Counted from the first letter of the stretch, positions 40,113 through 49,250 are shown. The stretch is 64,000 bases of DNA from CAXMST01 sp963790085 (GCA_963790085.1 CAWBNH010000001.1:186001-250000); one strand, 5' to 3'. A program made the numbers and translations. The notes: generated from the sequence alone by a model not told the origin.

Positions 40113-42764
40113 TCAACTCCGGACCGAATCGAGGATTGCGAGGATCTCGTCGCCGTATCGGTCGAGGCGCGCCGGCCCGATCCCCTCGCAGGCGAGCAGG
40201 CTCCGCGCATCGGCCGGCATCGCGGCGGCGATGCCGTCGAGCTGACGATTGGAGAGCACGACGTAGGCCGGCACCTGGTCCGCCGTCGAGCGCTCGCTCC
40301 GCCAGCGCCGCAGCGCCTCGGCCGCCGCGGGTGACTCCTGCTGAGGCTCGACCGCGACCGGTGGCCGGGCGGCCGAGCGGGAGTCGGCCGCGGGCTCGGC
40401 GGGGACCGCCGGCGTCCCGGCCTCACCGGTGAGCTCGTCGAGAAAGGCGGAGGGCCGGTCGGCGTCCGCGAAGACCACGCAGCGATCCCGGGCTCTGGTG
40501 ATCGCGACGTGCAGGACCCGCCGCTCGGCCTCCCAGTCGCTGCTCAGCCTGTGCGGGAGCAGCCCGGCGTTGACCCCGAAGACCGCGACGCGGTCCCATT
40601 CCCTCCCCTTGACCCGATGGACCGTCGACAGGGTCACGCCCTCGTTGCCCGCCGACTCGGCCAGCGACGCCCGCAGCCAGGGCTCGAAGGTGCCGGGGTC
40701 CGGGTGCAGGTCTGACACCTGGATCAGGCCCTCGAGATCGTCGAGGTGGGAGGCCGCGTGGCTCGCCCCCTTCGACCCGTCGAGCATCTCCATGGCGCCG
40801 CCGAGGCCGATCCGGTCGCGGACCATGAGCAGCAGATCACGGGTCGAGGCCCCGGCGGCCGCAGCGCCGGCGATCAGCTCGACGTCGTCGGTCATCGCGG
40901 CGACCTTGCCCGCAACCCGGGTGTCATCGATCGCCCTCGCGGCAGCGCGCAGGTCCGCGACCGAGCGGCAGTTGACGAGCCACTTGCTGATCCAGCCGGG
41001 AAAGCCCCTGCTCGGCCGCCGGCGGACCGTCTCCAGGTCGGCCGGGATCAGCCCCTCCGGATCGACCGCGAGCCTGATCCAGGCAAGCGCTGCGGCGACC
41101 CCGGCCCGGTCGAGCAGCTCCGGTCCGACGGAGGACCGCAGCGGCACGCCCGCGTTCCACAGCGCGATCTGTGGGCCGAGCAGCAGGGAGTTGACCCGAA
41201 CCAGGATCGCGATCTGCTCGGAGTCGACCCCGTCCTTCATCCGCCAGGTGGAGACCAGCTCGGCAACCCCGGTAGCGGCCTCGCCGGCGGCGTGGCGGCG
41301 GATCTCGAATGCGCCGGGGTCGGGATCGGCCCCGGCGACGGGTCTGATTCGCTTCCCGACCCGGACGCGGTTGTAGCCGAGCAGGCTCGTCGCGGCGGAG
41401 ACGATCCGCTCGGCGCAGCGGTAGTTGACCTCGAGCGCCGCGGCGCCGGCCCCGGGGAAGTACCCCGCGTAGTCGACGAGGAAGCGTGGGTCGGCGCCCG
41501 CGTGGTCGTAGATCGTCTGGTCGTCGTCGCCGACCCCGAAGACATCGAGCGCCGGCATCGCCAGCAGGCGGATCAGCAGCACATGCGCCGGGGTCAGGTC
41601 CTGGAACTCGTCGACGAGCAGATGGCGGTGCTCGGCCTGCATCAGGCGCCTGAAGCCGCCGTCCCGCAGCAGCGCCTCCAGCGAGGCGTAGATCTGCTCA
41701 TCGAAGTCGATCGCCCCGCGGGCGGCGAGCTGCTCCCGATAGGCCTCGAATCCATCGGCCAGCCCGGGGACGTCGTCGCGCCCGTCCTCGACCTCGGCGG
41801 GGCTCCGCAGCCCGAGCCTGACCAGGGTCAGCGCGTCCAGATATGGGCCGACCGGATCGGTGTTCGTGCGCCGGCGCCTGGGGATCGGGAAGACGTCGCC
41901 GACCAGCCTGCGGATCTCGATCTCATCGAGCAGCGGTGGACGGGCGCCGCGATGCTCGGCGACGATCCGGTAGCCGAGCGAGTTCAGCGTCCGGGTGCGC
42001 GGCTGGAGCCTGAAGAGGCGCGCCTCGAGCTCGCGCTGGGCCTCCTTGTTGTAGGCGACCGCCAGGACCAGCTCGCGGTCGTAGCCGCGCTCGCCGAGCA
42101 GGTGGCGGACGCGCTCGGTCAGCACCCGGGTCTTGCCGGACCCGGCCGGGGCGATGACCCGGACCGGGCCACCCTCGTGCAGCACCGCGGCCCGCTGGTC
42201 CTCGGCGAGATCGCCCGCCGCTCGATCCGCGTTCGCGGCGACGATCGGCTCGGCTCGACCGACGTCGATCGTCGACGAGTGCACCACCGGGAGATCGAGG
42301 GCGGGAGCGCTCCAGCGCGGGCCGCCGTCGACCCAGGCGCGCCCGCCGCTCAGCTCGACGTCGCCCACGCCGTCCTCGACCGGCCGGGCTCCGAGCCGCT
42401 CCGCCTTCAGTGACCACCACCAGACGAGCGCCCCATCCCGGGCGTCGTAGTTGTTCGCCCAGACGAGATGGTGCAGCGCATCGAGGCTCAGCTGGAGATC
42501 GGGCGCCAGCTCATACGGCGGCTCGAGTACCGATTGAGGCCACCGGAACGCCTCAGGATCGAGGCCGAGCTCGACGACGACGGGCTCGCGCGCGATCCAC
42601 CTGAGGCGCAGCTGCTCGACCAGCGAGGCCGCAGGTGGGCCGGCGAGGTCGGGCTCGCGGATCTCGATCCGGGGGGCGTCCGACCAGGCTCCGGGGATCC
42701 GGTCGCCGGGCCCGACGATGACGCCGCGCCCGAGCGCCGCGGGAGGGACCTCCGGCCCGGTCAC
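40113..42764 (-). CDS. UvrD/Rep-family DNA helicase with N-terminal extension and C-terminal HRDC domain
   Basis: The 883-residue protein starts with about 185 residues of unrecognised sequence. An SF1A helicase follows: Q-motif LAEDQRAAV, Walker A APAGSGKTRVLTERV (about 204), DEFQDL, GDDDQTIYDHAG, YRCAERI, STVHRVKGREWDRV and a final VAITRARDR motif. A linker leads to an HRDC domain (about 805-880, VLSNRQLDGIAAAMP...LLACEGIGPARLDRYG). It unwinds DNA 3' to 5', probably in repair. GTG start; GTGA overlap with rsmI. The N-terminal domain is absent from classic UvrD. Confidence 0.88.
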   Translation of the reverse strand: MTGPEVPPAALGRGVIVGPGDRIPGAWSDAPRIEIREPDLAGPPAASLVEQLRLRWIAREPVVVELGLDPEAFRWPQSVLEPPYELAPDLQLSLDALHHLVWANNYDARDGALVWWWSLKAERLGARPVEDGVGDVELSGGRAWVDGGPRWSAPALDLPVVHSSTIDVGRAEPIVAANADRAAGDLAEDQRAAVLHEGGPVRVIAPAGSGKTRVLTERVRHLLGERGYDRELVLAVAYNKEAQRELEARLFRLQPRTRTLNSLGYRIVAEHRGARPPLLDEIEIRRLVGDVFPIPRRRRTNTDPVGPYLDALTLVRLGLRSPAEVEDGRDDVPGLADGFEAYREQLAARGAIDFDEQIYASLEALLRDGGFRRLMQAEHRHLLVDEFQDLTPAHVLLIRLLAMPALDVFGVGDDDQTIYDHAGADPRFLVDYAGYFPGAGAAALEVNYRCAERIVSAATSLLGYNRVRVGKRIRPVAGADPDPGAFEIRRHAAGEAATGVAELVSTWRMKDGVDSEQIAILVRVNSLLLGPQIALWNAGVPLRSSVGPELLDRAGVAAALAWIRLAVDPEGLIPADLETVRRRPSRGFPGWISKWLVNCRSVADLRAAARAIDDTRVAGKVAAMTDDVELIAGAAAAGASTRDLLLMVRDRIGLGGAMEMLDGSKGASHAASHLDDLEGLIQVSDLHPDPGTFEPWLRASLAESAGNEGVTLSTVHRVKGREWDRVAVFGVNAGLLPHRLSSDWEAERRVLHVAITRARDRCVVFADADRPSAFLDELTGEAGTPAVPAEPAADSRSAARPPVAVEPQQESPAAAEALRRWRSERSTADQVPAYVVLSNRQLDGIAAAMPADARSLLACEGIGPARLDRYGDEILAILDSVRS

Positions 42765-43585
42765 TGACGGGGCTCGCGGCCGGTCAGCTCGCGGTAGAGC
42801 TCATTCGGCCGGGTCCCGGTGAGCGCGGCGACGACGCCCGCGGCCGCCCGCGGCCTGGCGCCGGCCTGCACCAGGCGGCGCAGTGCGTCAACGGCGAAGG
42901 CGGTGTCCGGCGCCGCGGCCCGCTTGCGCGACGGGGCGATGACGACGACGATCTCGCCCTTGACGTCGCCCCGAAACCGCCGCGAGAGCTCGGCGAGCGT
43001 GCCGCGCACGACCTCCTCGTGGAGCTTCGTCAGCTCGCGACAGACCGCGGCGGGCCGATCGGGCGCGAGCGCCGCGAGCGCCCGCAGCGACGCCGGCAGC
43101 CGGCGTGGCGACTCGAAGGCGACGACGGTGTCCATCGACTGCAGAAGCCGCTCCAGCTCGCCCGCCCGCCGCGGCAGGAACCCCTCGAACCGCCACCGGG
43201 CCACCGGCAGCCCGGAGGCGACCAGGGCGGTGACTATCGCGCTCGGCCCGGGCAGCACCTCGATGTCGAGGTTGCGTTCGATGCAGATCCGGATCAACGG
43301 GTAGCCGGGGTCGGAGATCGCCGGGGTGCCGGCGTCGCTGATCAGCGCCACCCTGGCGCCGCGCTCGATCGCCTGCGCGAGCTGGAGGGCGCGGTCGTCC
43401 TCGTTGCCCTCGTGGTTCGACATCAGTCGCGGCGCGTCCAGGCCGAGCTTCTCGTAGAGGAGCCCGGTTCGCCGCGTGTCCTCGCAGGCGACGACATCGG
43501 CATCGGCGAGCGCGGTCCTGACCCGTTCGGAGATGTCGCCGAGGTTGCCGATCGGAGTCGGGCAGACGGTCAGCCGGCCCGCCAT
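42761..43585 (-). CDS. rsmI: 16S rRNA (cytidine1402-2'-O)-methyltransferase
   Basis: The 274-residue product has VCPTPIGNLGDIS, VVACEDTRRTGLL, SNHEGNE, ALISDAGTPAISDPGYPL and VLPGPSAIVTAL, the complete RsmI signature of the tetrapyrrole-methylase fold. It 2'-O-methylates C1402. ATG overlaps the stop of the ROK gene (TGATG). Confidence 0.95.
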   Translation of the reverse strand: MAGRLTVCPTPIGNLGDISERVRTALADADVVACEDTRRTGLLYEKLGLDAPRLMSNHEGNEDDRALQLAQAIERGARVALISDAGTPAISDPGYPLIRICIERNLDIEVLPGPSAIVTALVASGLPVARWRFEGFLPRRAGELERLLQSMDTVVAFESPRRLPASLRALAALAPDRPAAVCRELTKLHEEVVRGTLAELSRRFRGDVKGEIVVVIAPSRKRAAAPDTAFAVDALRRLVQAGARPRAAAGVVAALTGTRPNELYRELTGREPRQ

Positions 43586-44556
43586 CAGCGCATCGCCTCC
43601 TCGGATCGGACCAGCTCGTCGAGCGCCATGGTGGCCGCTCCGACCATCCCGGCCTCCTCGCCGAGCGCCGCAGCTTCAACCGGGACCTCGTCCTGGGGCG
43701 CAAGGGCCAGGCTCCGGACTCCCGAGCGGGCGGGCTCCAGCAGCAGTTCGCCCGCGGCCATCACCCCACCACCGAGCACGATCAGATCCGGATCGAAGCA
43801 GTTGGCGAACCCGGCGAGCGCCACCCCGAGGTTGCGCCCGGCGCGGCTCACGACCTCGAGCGCCGGCCGATCGCCCGCGCGCGCCGCCTCGACGACCCGC
43901 GACCCGTCGATCTCCTCCCCCCCGGCCAGCGCCCGACCGAGCTCGGAGTCCGGGTGCCGCTGGGCCGCATCGAGCCCATCCCGGGCGAGCGCGGTGCCCG
44001 AGACCAGCGACTCGAGACAACCGCGATTGGGGCAGTTGCCGTGGCACTGCGGCCCGTCGAGGTCGATCACCGTGTGGCCGAGCTCGCCGCCGGCACCGCG
44101 CGCCCCGCGGTAGAGCCGGCCGTCGATGATCAGCCCGCCTCCGATGCCGGTGCCGATCGTCAGCAGCACGACATCGTCGGCGCCGACTGCGACGCCGTAG
44201 CGATGCTCCGCCAGGGCGGCGAGGTTCGCGTCGTTGTCAACCGTGACCGGGAGCCCGATGCGCTCGGCGACGAGCTCGCCGAGGGGAAGATCCGCAAGCG
44301 GTAGGTGAACCGCGCCAACGCAGACCCCGCCACGACGGTCGATCGTGCAGGGAACGCCGAGGCCGACGGCGACGGCCTGCGGATGGGCCGACAGGGCCGC
44401 CCGCAGCTCGCGCTCGAGCAGCCCGATCAGCTGCTCGCTGCTATGGCCGCGGGAGGTGACGAGATTGCGATAGAGCACGCTGGGGCCATCCCCGACCACC
44501 CCGACGAGCATCTTCGTGCCCCCGAGGTCGACGCCGATCGCCTCTCGGCCGCTCAC
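43585..44556 (-). CDS. ROK-family sugar kinase (glucokinase-like)
   Basis: The 323-residue protein has the phosphate-1 motif IGVDLGGTKMLVGVV, NDANLAALAE, TIGTGIGGGLIIDG, and the ROK zinc site GGELGHTVID with CHGNCPNRGCLESL. ATP-dependent phosphorylation of glucose or a related hexose is expected; no DNA-binding domain is present, so it is a kinase rather than a repressor. GTG start. Upstream it shares a 57-nt divergent region with the LCP gene, where the minus-strand TAATAC and plus-strand GTATTAC coincide. Confidence 0.88.
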   Translation of the reverse strand: MSGREAIGVDLGGTKMLVGVVGDGPSVLYRNLVTSRGHSSEQLIGLLERELRAALSAHPQAVAVGLGVPCTIDRRGGVCVGAVHLPLADLPLGELVAERIGLPVTVDNDANLAALAEHRYGVAVGADDVVLLTIGTGIGGGLIIDGRLYRGARGAGGELGHTVIDLDGPQCHGNCPNRGCLESLVSGTALARDGLDAAQRHPDSELGRALAGGEEIDGSRVVEAARAGDRPALEVVSRAGRNLGVALAGFANCFDPDLIVLGGGVMAAGELLLEPARSGVRSLALAPQDEVPVEAAALGEEAGMVGAATMALDELVRSEEAMR

Positions 44557-44613
44557 GGGCGATCGGTCGTGGCGCGGGGAATCCGGGGGGCCATACGGCA
44601 GTATTACCTGCTC

Positions 44614-45957
44614 ATGGCAGCCGGCGACGATGAGCGCCCGGAGCGCCCCGAGTACAACGTCTACCGCAGCGGATCAGGCCGTGGTCGGGGCGGCAAGGGC
44701 CGGGATTCGAAGACAGACAAGGCGCGCGGCTCGAAGCCGCGCCGATCACCCGAGGCCAGCGGGACGGCCGGCAAGGGGCCGCCCGAGTACAGCGTCTACA
44801 GGTCCAGGCGGAATCCGCTCTCGAAGCTCCGCGGCGCCGATCTCGGCGCCGCACGGGCCAAGTGGGAGGAGCGACGCAGGTCAGGTCGGCGCAAGGAGGT
44901 CGAGCGCGACCGGGCCGGGGTCGAGGAGAAGCCGCTATGGCGGCGGGTCCTGCGCTGGGCGCTGATCGGCGCCGCGGCCTGGTTTCTGCTCAGCGTCGTC
45001 CTGTTCGCGGTCAGCGCCCAGATCCAGAAGGGCAAGCTCAACGATCAGGCCGCGGAGATGCTGGGCGGCAACCCGCTGATGGTCGCCTTTCCGCAGACGA
45101 TCCTCGTGATCGGCACCGACGCGCGACCCGAGGGCAGCGATGAGGGGGGCGCCGAGACGAAGCCGAGGTGCCTGAAGGGCGCCGCGGAGGGCGACCCGCC
45201 CGCGGCCGACTGCCAGCCGTTCCGGGCCGACACGCTGATGCTCGTGCGAGCCGGGGGCGGCGCCTCCGAGAAGCTCTCGATCCCGCGTGACACCTACGCC
45301 TCGATCCCCGGCCAGAGCGCGCAGAAGATCAATGCGGGATACGCGTTCGGCGGGGCGCCGCTACAGATCGAGACGGTCGAGGAGTTCCTCGGGATCGACG
45401 TCGACCACACGGTGATCCTCGACTTCGAGGGCTTCGCGGACTTCATCGACGCGATCGGCGGCGTCGAGGTCAACCTCCGCGAGCGGGTCAAGTCGAAGAT
45501 CTCCGGCGGGGCCTCGAACGGCGGCATCACGCTGAAGCTGGATCGAGGCGAGAACACGCTCGACGGACAGCAGGCGCTGGCGCTGGCGCGAACCCGGAGC
45601 AACGCGCGCAACCCGACCGAGGACGACACCGACCGCGCCGCGCGTCAGCAGCTGATCCTGCGCGGGATCAAGGACCGCTTGACGAGCCCCTGGCGGGCGC
45701 CGATCAACTTCATCCGCGGCCCGTGGATCGCCTGGAACGCGCCGAAGGCGATGGTCTCCGACATGGGTGCCTCGGCGCTGCCGCAGCTCGCCGCCGCCAC
45801 CGCGATCGGGGGTGATTCCGGGACGCGCGTGCTGAAGCCCTCGGGTGCGGGCCCGGGCGGCAGCCTGTTCGTGCCCCTCGAGAACTGCGAGAAGGCCGTG
45901 CGAAAGTTCCTCGGCGAGGCGGGCCCGCGCGAGCCGGCCTGCTCGCCGGCGGGCTAG
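44614..45957 (+). CDS. LytR-CpsA-Psr (LCP) family cell-wall glycopolymer ligase
   Basis: From ATG 44614 the product is 447 residues. A cytosolic, very basic N-terminus of about 110 residues contains two copies of an eight-residue motif (PEYNVYRS at 12-19, PEYSVYRS at 57-64). One transmembrane helix follows (about 112-134), then an extracytoplasmic LCP domain (about 155-400) with LVIGTDAR, FRADTLMLVRA, SIPRDTYASIPG, KINAGYAFGG and ALALARTRSNA, covering the arginines and aspartates that bind the polyprenyl pyrophosphate. It attaches glycopolymers to peptidoglycan. TATTAC, 6 nt upstream of the ATG, may be the -10. Confidence 0.92.
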   Translation: MAAGDDERPERPEYNVYRSGSGRGRGGKGRDSKTDKARGSKPRRSPEASGTAGKGPPEYSVYRSRRNPLSKLRGADLGAARAKWEERRRSGRRKEVERDRAGVEEKPLWRRVLRWALIGAAAWFLLSVVLFAVSAQIQKGKLNDQAAEMLGGNPLMVAFPQTILVIGTDARPEGSDEGGAETKPRCLKGAAEGDPPAADCQPFRADTLMLVRAGGGASEKLSIPRDTYASIPGQSAQKINAGYAFGGAPLQIETVEEFLGIDVDHTVILDFEGFADFIDAIGGVEVNLRERVKSKISGGASNGGITLKLDRGENTLDGQQALALARTRSNARNPTEDDTDRAARQQLILRGIKDRLTSPWRAPINFIRGPWIAWNAPKAMVSDMGASALPQLAAATAIGGDSGTRVLKPSGAGPGGSLFVPLENCEKAVRKFLGEAGPREPACSPAG

Positions 45958-45963
45958 TCGCGC

Positions 45964-46299
45964 CTAGTCGGGCTTCGACGAGCCGCTGCTCGCCTTCTCG
46001 GAGGACTTCGAGCCCGAGTCCGAGCCCTTGCTCGCGCCCTCGGAGCCCTGCTTCGACTCCTTCGCGGAGGAGCCGGAGCCCGACTCGCCGCCGGAGCCGT
46101 CGGCGACCGCCTTCTTGGCGCCCTTTCGGGCGTAGTCGGTCGTGTAGAACCCAGACCCCTTGAAGTGCACCGCGGGAGCGCTCAGCACGCGCGTCGCCGG
46201 CGCCTCGCAGATCTCGCAGCGTTCGAGCGCATCGTCGCTCATCGACTGAAAGGCCTCGAAGGTGTGGCCGTTCTCGCAGCGGTACTCGTAGGTGGGCAT
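45964..46299 (-). CDS. FmdB-family zinc-ribbon protein with long Ser/Gly/Lys tail
   Basis: The 111-residue protein begins MPTYEYRCENGHTFEAFQSM and has ERCEICE, an FmdB zinc ribbon. The usual first CxxC is reduced to CENGH, so metal ligands would be Cys7, a His and Cys pair, as often seen in actinobacterial copies. Residues about 60-111 are a disordered Ser/Gly/Lys/Glu tail. Role unknown; FmdB was named as a putative regulator. Start at 46299 because the family always begins MPxYxYxC. Divergent from glyS. Confidence 0.85.
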   Translation of the reverse strand: MPTYEYRCENGHTFEAFQSMSDDALERCEICEAPATRVLSAPAVHFKGSGFYTTDYARKGAKKAVADGSGGESGSGSSAKESKQGSEGASKGSDSGSKSSEKASSGSSKPD

Positions 46300-46309
46300 G
46301 GAGCGGGCG

Positions 46310-46315
46310 ATTATG
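46310..46315 (-). promoter_or_regulatory. -10-like hexamer CATAAT of the FmdB gene
   Basis: CATAAT on the minus strand matches TATAAT at 5 of 6 bases and ends 10 nt before ATG 46299, implying a very short leader. Confidence 0.45.
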
Positions 46316-46398
46316 GCACCCCTCGGAGACCCCACCAAGCCGTGCCGGCCGACGCCCCGACGCGACCGGGGCGGAGACGGCGGCGGGTCCAGGCTCGT

Positions 46399-46404
46399 TA
46401 GGGT
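46399..46404 (+). promoter_or_regulatory. -10-like hexamer TAGGGT of glyS
   Basis: TAGGGT ends 10 nt before ATG 46415. It overlaps an alternative GTG start (46403), which argues for the ATG. Confidence 0.45.
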
Positions 46405-46414
46405 GACGTGCCTG

Positions 46415-47788
46415 ATGAGCGAGGACGCGACCGAGAAGCGCAGCGAGGTGAGCCTCGAGGAGGTCGTCGCCCTCTGCAAGCGGCGCGGCTTCATCTTCCC
46501 CTCGTCGGAGATCTACGGCGGGGTCGGATCGACCTACGACTACGGGCACTACGGCGTTCTGCTGCGCAACAACGTCAAGGCGGAGTGGTGGCGAGCGATG
46601 CTCACCGATCGCGACGACATCGTCGCGATCGACTCGGCGATCATCCAGCACCCGCGGGTCTGGGAGGCCTCCGGACACGTTGCCGGATTCAGCGACCCGA
46701 TGGTCGACTGCAAGGTCTGCAAGAGGCGCTTCCGCGCCGACAAGCTCGATCTCGGCCAGTGCGGGAAGAAGCCCTCGAAGCTGCCCGGCGAGGGACCGGA
46801 CTGCGAGCTGACCGAGGCGCGCGAGTTCAACCTGATGTTCAAGACCCAGGTCGGCCCCGTGGCGGAGACCGGATCGGAGGCGTTCCTGCGGCCGGAGACG
46901 GCGCAGGGGATCTTCATCAACTTCAAGAACGTCCTCCAGTTCTCCCGGCAGAAGCCGCCCTTCGGGATCGCCCAGATCGGCAAGAGCTTCCGCAACGAGA
47001 TCACGACCGGCAACTTCATCTTTCGCACCCGCGAGTTCGAGCAGATGGAGATGGAGTTCTTCTGTCCACCCGGCGAGGCCGACAAGTGGCACCGGCACTG
47101 GATGGACGAGCGGATGCGCTGGTACACCGAGCTCGGCATCCGGGCGGAGAACCTGCTGCTTCGACCGCACGGGGAGGATGAGCTCAGCCACTACTCCTCG
47201 GCCACCTCCGACATCGAGTATCTGTTCCCGATGGGCTACTCGGAGCTCGAGGGGATCGCCAATCGCGGCGACTTCGACCTCACCCAACACGCCGAGCTCT
47301 CCGGCGAGAAGCTGGAGTACTTCGACCAGGGGACCGGCGAGCGCTACGTCCCGTACGTGATCGAGCCGGCGGCGGGCGTCGACCGGGCGATGCTCGCCTT
47401 CATGGTCGATGCCTACTGGACCGAGGAGGTCGAGGGGCGTAGCCGAACGGTGCTGAGCCTGCACCCGCGGCTGGCGCCGGTCAAGGTCGCGGTCCTGCCG
47501 CTCGTCAACAAGGAGGGCATGGACGAGCGCGCCGGCGAGATCTTCGACTCGCTGAAGCGACGGATCGGCGCCGAGTACGACGACCGAGGGGCGATCGGCA
47601 AGCGCTACCGGCGCCAGGATGAGATCGGGACGCCGTGGTGCGTGACGATCGACGGCGAGACGGCGACCGACGACACGGTCACGCTTCGCGACCGCGACTC
47701 GCTCGAGCAGACCCGGGTCCCGGTCGAGGGCCTGGCCGAGCTGCTGCTCGGTCGGCTCGAGCAGCCCTGGCAGAGCCCGCGCGCCTAG
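46415..47788 (+). CDS. glyS: Glycyl-tRNA synthetase, dimeric alpha2 type
   Basis: The 457-residue class II synthetase contains VALCKRRGFIFPSSEIYGG, YDYGHYGVLL, LRPETAQGIFINFKNV, the motif 2 strand GIAQIGKSFRNEIT, FEQMEMEFFC, and motif 3 VIEPAAGVDRAMLAF, followed by the anticodon-binding domain (VAVLPLVNKEG). Cys pairs CKVCKRRF and C.LTEAREFN form the inserted zinc-like element. It charges tRNA-Gly. This eukaryote/archaea-like alpha2 form is standard in actinobacteria. Confidence 0.96.
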   Translation: MSEDATEKRSEVSLEEVVALCKRRGFIFPSSEIYGGVGSTYDYGHYGVLLRNNVKAEWWRAMLTDRDDIVAIDSAIIQHPRVWEASGHVAGFSDPMVDCKVCKRRFRADKLDLGQCGKKPSKLPGEGPDCELTEAREFNLMFKTQVGPVAETGSEAFLRPETAQGIFINFKNVLQFSRQKPPFGIAQIGKSFRNEITTGNFIFRTREFEQMEMEFFCPPGEADKWHRHWMDERMRWYTELGIRAENLLLRPHGEDELSHYSSATSDIEYLFPMGYSELEGIANRGDFDLTQHAELSGEKLEYFDQGTGERYVPYVIEPAAGVDRAMLAFMVDAYWTEEVEGRSRTVLSLHPRLAPVKVAVLPLVNKEGMDERAGEIFDSLKRRIGAEYDDRGAIGKRYRRQDEIGTPWCVTIDGETATDDTVTLRDRDSLEQTRVPVEGLAELLLGRLEQPWQSPRA

Positions 47789-47856
47789 CCGCACGCGTTC
47801 GTGACGGTGCGCGCCACATCGGCGCGATCCGCCCGGTCAAGCTCTGGGCATGGCTG

Positions 47857-47903
47857 CCGAGGTTGAAGTTGACACCGATATCCGTGGTGGATTTCAACTT
47901 CGG
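47857..47903 (+). repeat. Inverted repeat at the 5' end of the AbiEi-like pseudogene
   Basis: CCGAGGTTGAA (47857-47867) pairs with TTCAACTTCGG (47893-47903) over 11 bp with one G-U pair and a 25-nt loop containing TTGACA (47869-47874). It lies 69 nt after the glyS stop and is AT-richer than its surroundings. It might be an operator or a weak terminator. Confidence 0.4.
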
Positions 47904-48791
47904 CGTCGGTGGCGTGGAATCGCGCGCCTGGCGGCGCGGCAGCACGGGATCGTCTCCCGATCGCAGCTGCTCGGGGTCGGCGCAGGGCCGCGACAGATCG
48001 ACCGGCTCGTCAACGCTCGCCAGTTGCACCCGATCCACCGCGGTGTCTACGCCGTCGGACACCGGCTGCTGACGCCGGAGGGGCGCTGGGCGGCGGCGGT
48101 CCTCGCCGGTGGGGACGGCGCGGTCTTGAGCCACGAATCGGCGGCGATCAACTGGCAGCTCCTCAACCGATACCCGGTGCTGCCCTCGGTCACGGCGCCG
48201 GTCAAGGGCCGGCGCCGGAGGGGAATCGCCCATCATGCCGCCCGCCTGCCGGCCGATGAGCGGACGGACCGCGACGGCATCCCGACGACCACGGTCGCCC
48301 GCACGCTCTTCGACCTTGCCGGGATCATCAGCGCCGACCGCCTGGAACGGGCGCTCGCCGAGGCCGAGTACCGCCGCTACGCCGACTCGCCGTCCTCGGG
48401 CAGTTGATCGCTCGCCATCCGGGTCACCGCGGAGCGGCGGCGCTGCGAGCGATCCTGGCGACGGACAGGCCTCTCGGCGTCACGCGAAGCCGGCTCGAAG
48501 AGCGGTTTCTCCGGTTCCTCGACGACCGCGGCCTCGAGCGACCGGCCCTCAACGCCGCGATCGAGCTGCCGGGCGAGCGATCAGCGCCGACTGCCTCTGG
48601 CGATCGCTGGGCATCGTGGTCGAGCTCGACGGGCGAGCCGCACACAGGCGCAACCTGACCTTCGAGTCCGATCGGCTCCGCGATCGGAGGTTGAGCGCGA
48701 TCGGGATGCGTCCCGTGCGGATCACGTGGAGGCAGCTCGAGGCCGATCCGGATGCGCTCGAGGCGGACCTCAGCGCGATCGGGGTGCGCGA

Positions 48792-48797
48792 TAGGTT
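48792..48797 (+). promoter_or_regulatory. -10-like hexamer TAGGTT, leaderless start at 48804
   Basis: TAGGTT is followed by 6 nt and GTG 48804; no Shine-Dalgarno. It lies in the last codons of the pseudogene. Confidence 0.4.
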
Positions 48798-48803
48798 GGG
48801 CGC

Positions 48804-49250
48804 GTGAGCGAGCGCCCCCCGACCCGGGCCGATTACACCCAGTTCCTGACTATCCAGACCCGCTGGAACGACAACGACGTCTACGGGCACGTCAACAACG
48901 TCGAGTACTACGCGTTCTTCGACACCGTGATCAACCACTGGCTGATCACCGAGGGTGGGCTTGACATAAACGGCGAAGAGCCGATCGGGGTCTGCGCCGA
49001 GTCGCGCTGCAGCTACCGCGAGGCGCTGGCATTCCCCGAGCGGATCGACGCCGGGCTGCGCGTCGCCCGCCTCGGCAACTCCAGCGTCCGCTACGAGATC
49101 GGGATCTTCCGTGAGGGGGCCGAGGAGCCCGGCGCCGACGGCTGGTTCGTCCACGTCTTCGTCGATCCCGTGAGCCGCGAGCCGGCCCCGATCCCGAAGC
49201 CGATCCGCGCCGCACTCGAGCGACTCCTCGTGCCGGAGACCCGCGGGTGA
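48804..49250 (+). CDS. Acyl-CoA thioesterase, 4HBT hotdog family
   Basis: The 148-residue protein has the hotdog signature TRWNDNDVYGHVNNVEYYAFFD with the active-site Asp and the GHVNN helix start, and SCSYREALAFPERI-type second strand (CSYREALAFPERI). It hydrolyses a short or aromatic acyl-CoA thioester. The GTG overlaps the pseudogene stop, and its own stop overlaps the ADH start (GTGA). C-terminal ARRLVVPE-type helix normal. Confidence 0.85.
   Translation: MSERPPTRADYTQFLTIQTRWNDNDVYGHVNNVEYYAFFDTVINHWLITEGGLDINGEEPIGVCAESRCSYREALAFPERIDAGLRVARLGNSSVRYEIGIFREGAEEPGADGWFVHVFVDPVSREPAPIPKPIRAALERLLVPETRG

Larger units (their letters stand above)
47850..48807 (+). pseudogene. AbiEi-antitoxin-like / DUF559-type protein, broken by two frameshifts
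   Basis: Three successive frames encode one protein of about 315 residues. Frame 1 (47850 to about 48395) has the AbiEi-like winged-helix N-terminus: ARQHGIVSRSQLLGVGAGPRQIDRLV, LHPIHRGVYAVGH, and TVARTLFDLAGI. Frame 2 (from about 48397) continues LIARHPGHRGAAALRAIL and RLEERFLRFLDDRG. Frame 3 (from about 48580) ends with the endonuclease-like DUF559 part IVVELDGRAAHRRNLTFESD and RVITW-type strand. Each junction equals one missing base. Such solitary genes are abundant in Thermoleophilia as I recall them; no toxin partner lies beside it. Start uncertain. Confidence 0.75.

Noticed and set aside
47850..48807. AbiE-type toxin-antitoxin pair
   Set aside because: Only an AbiEi-like/DUF559 remnant is present; no AbiEii nucleotidyltransferase toxin is next to it.
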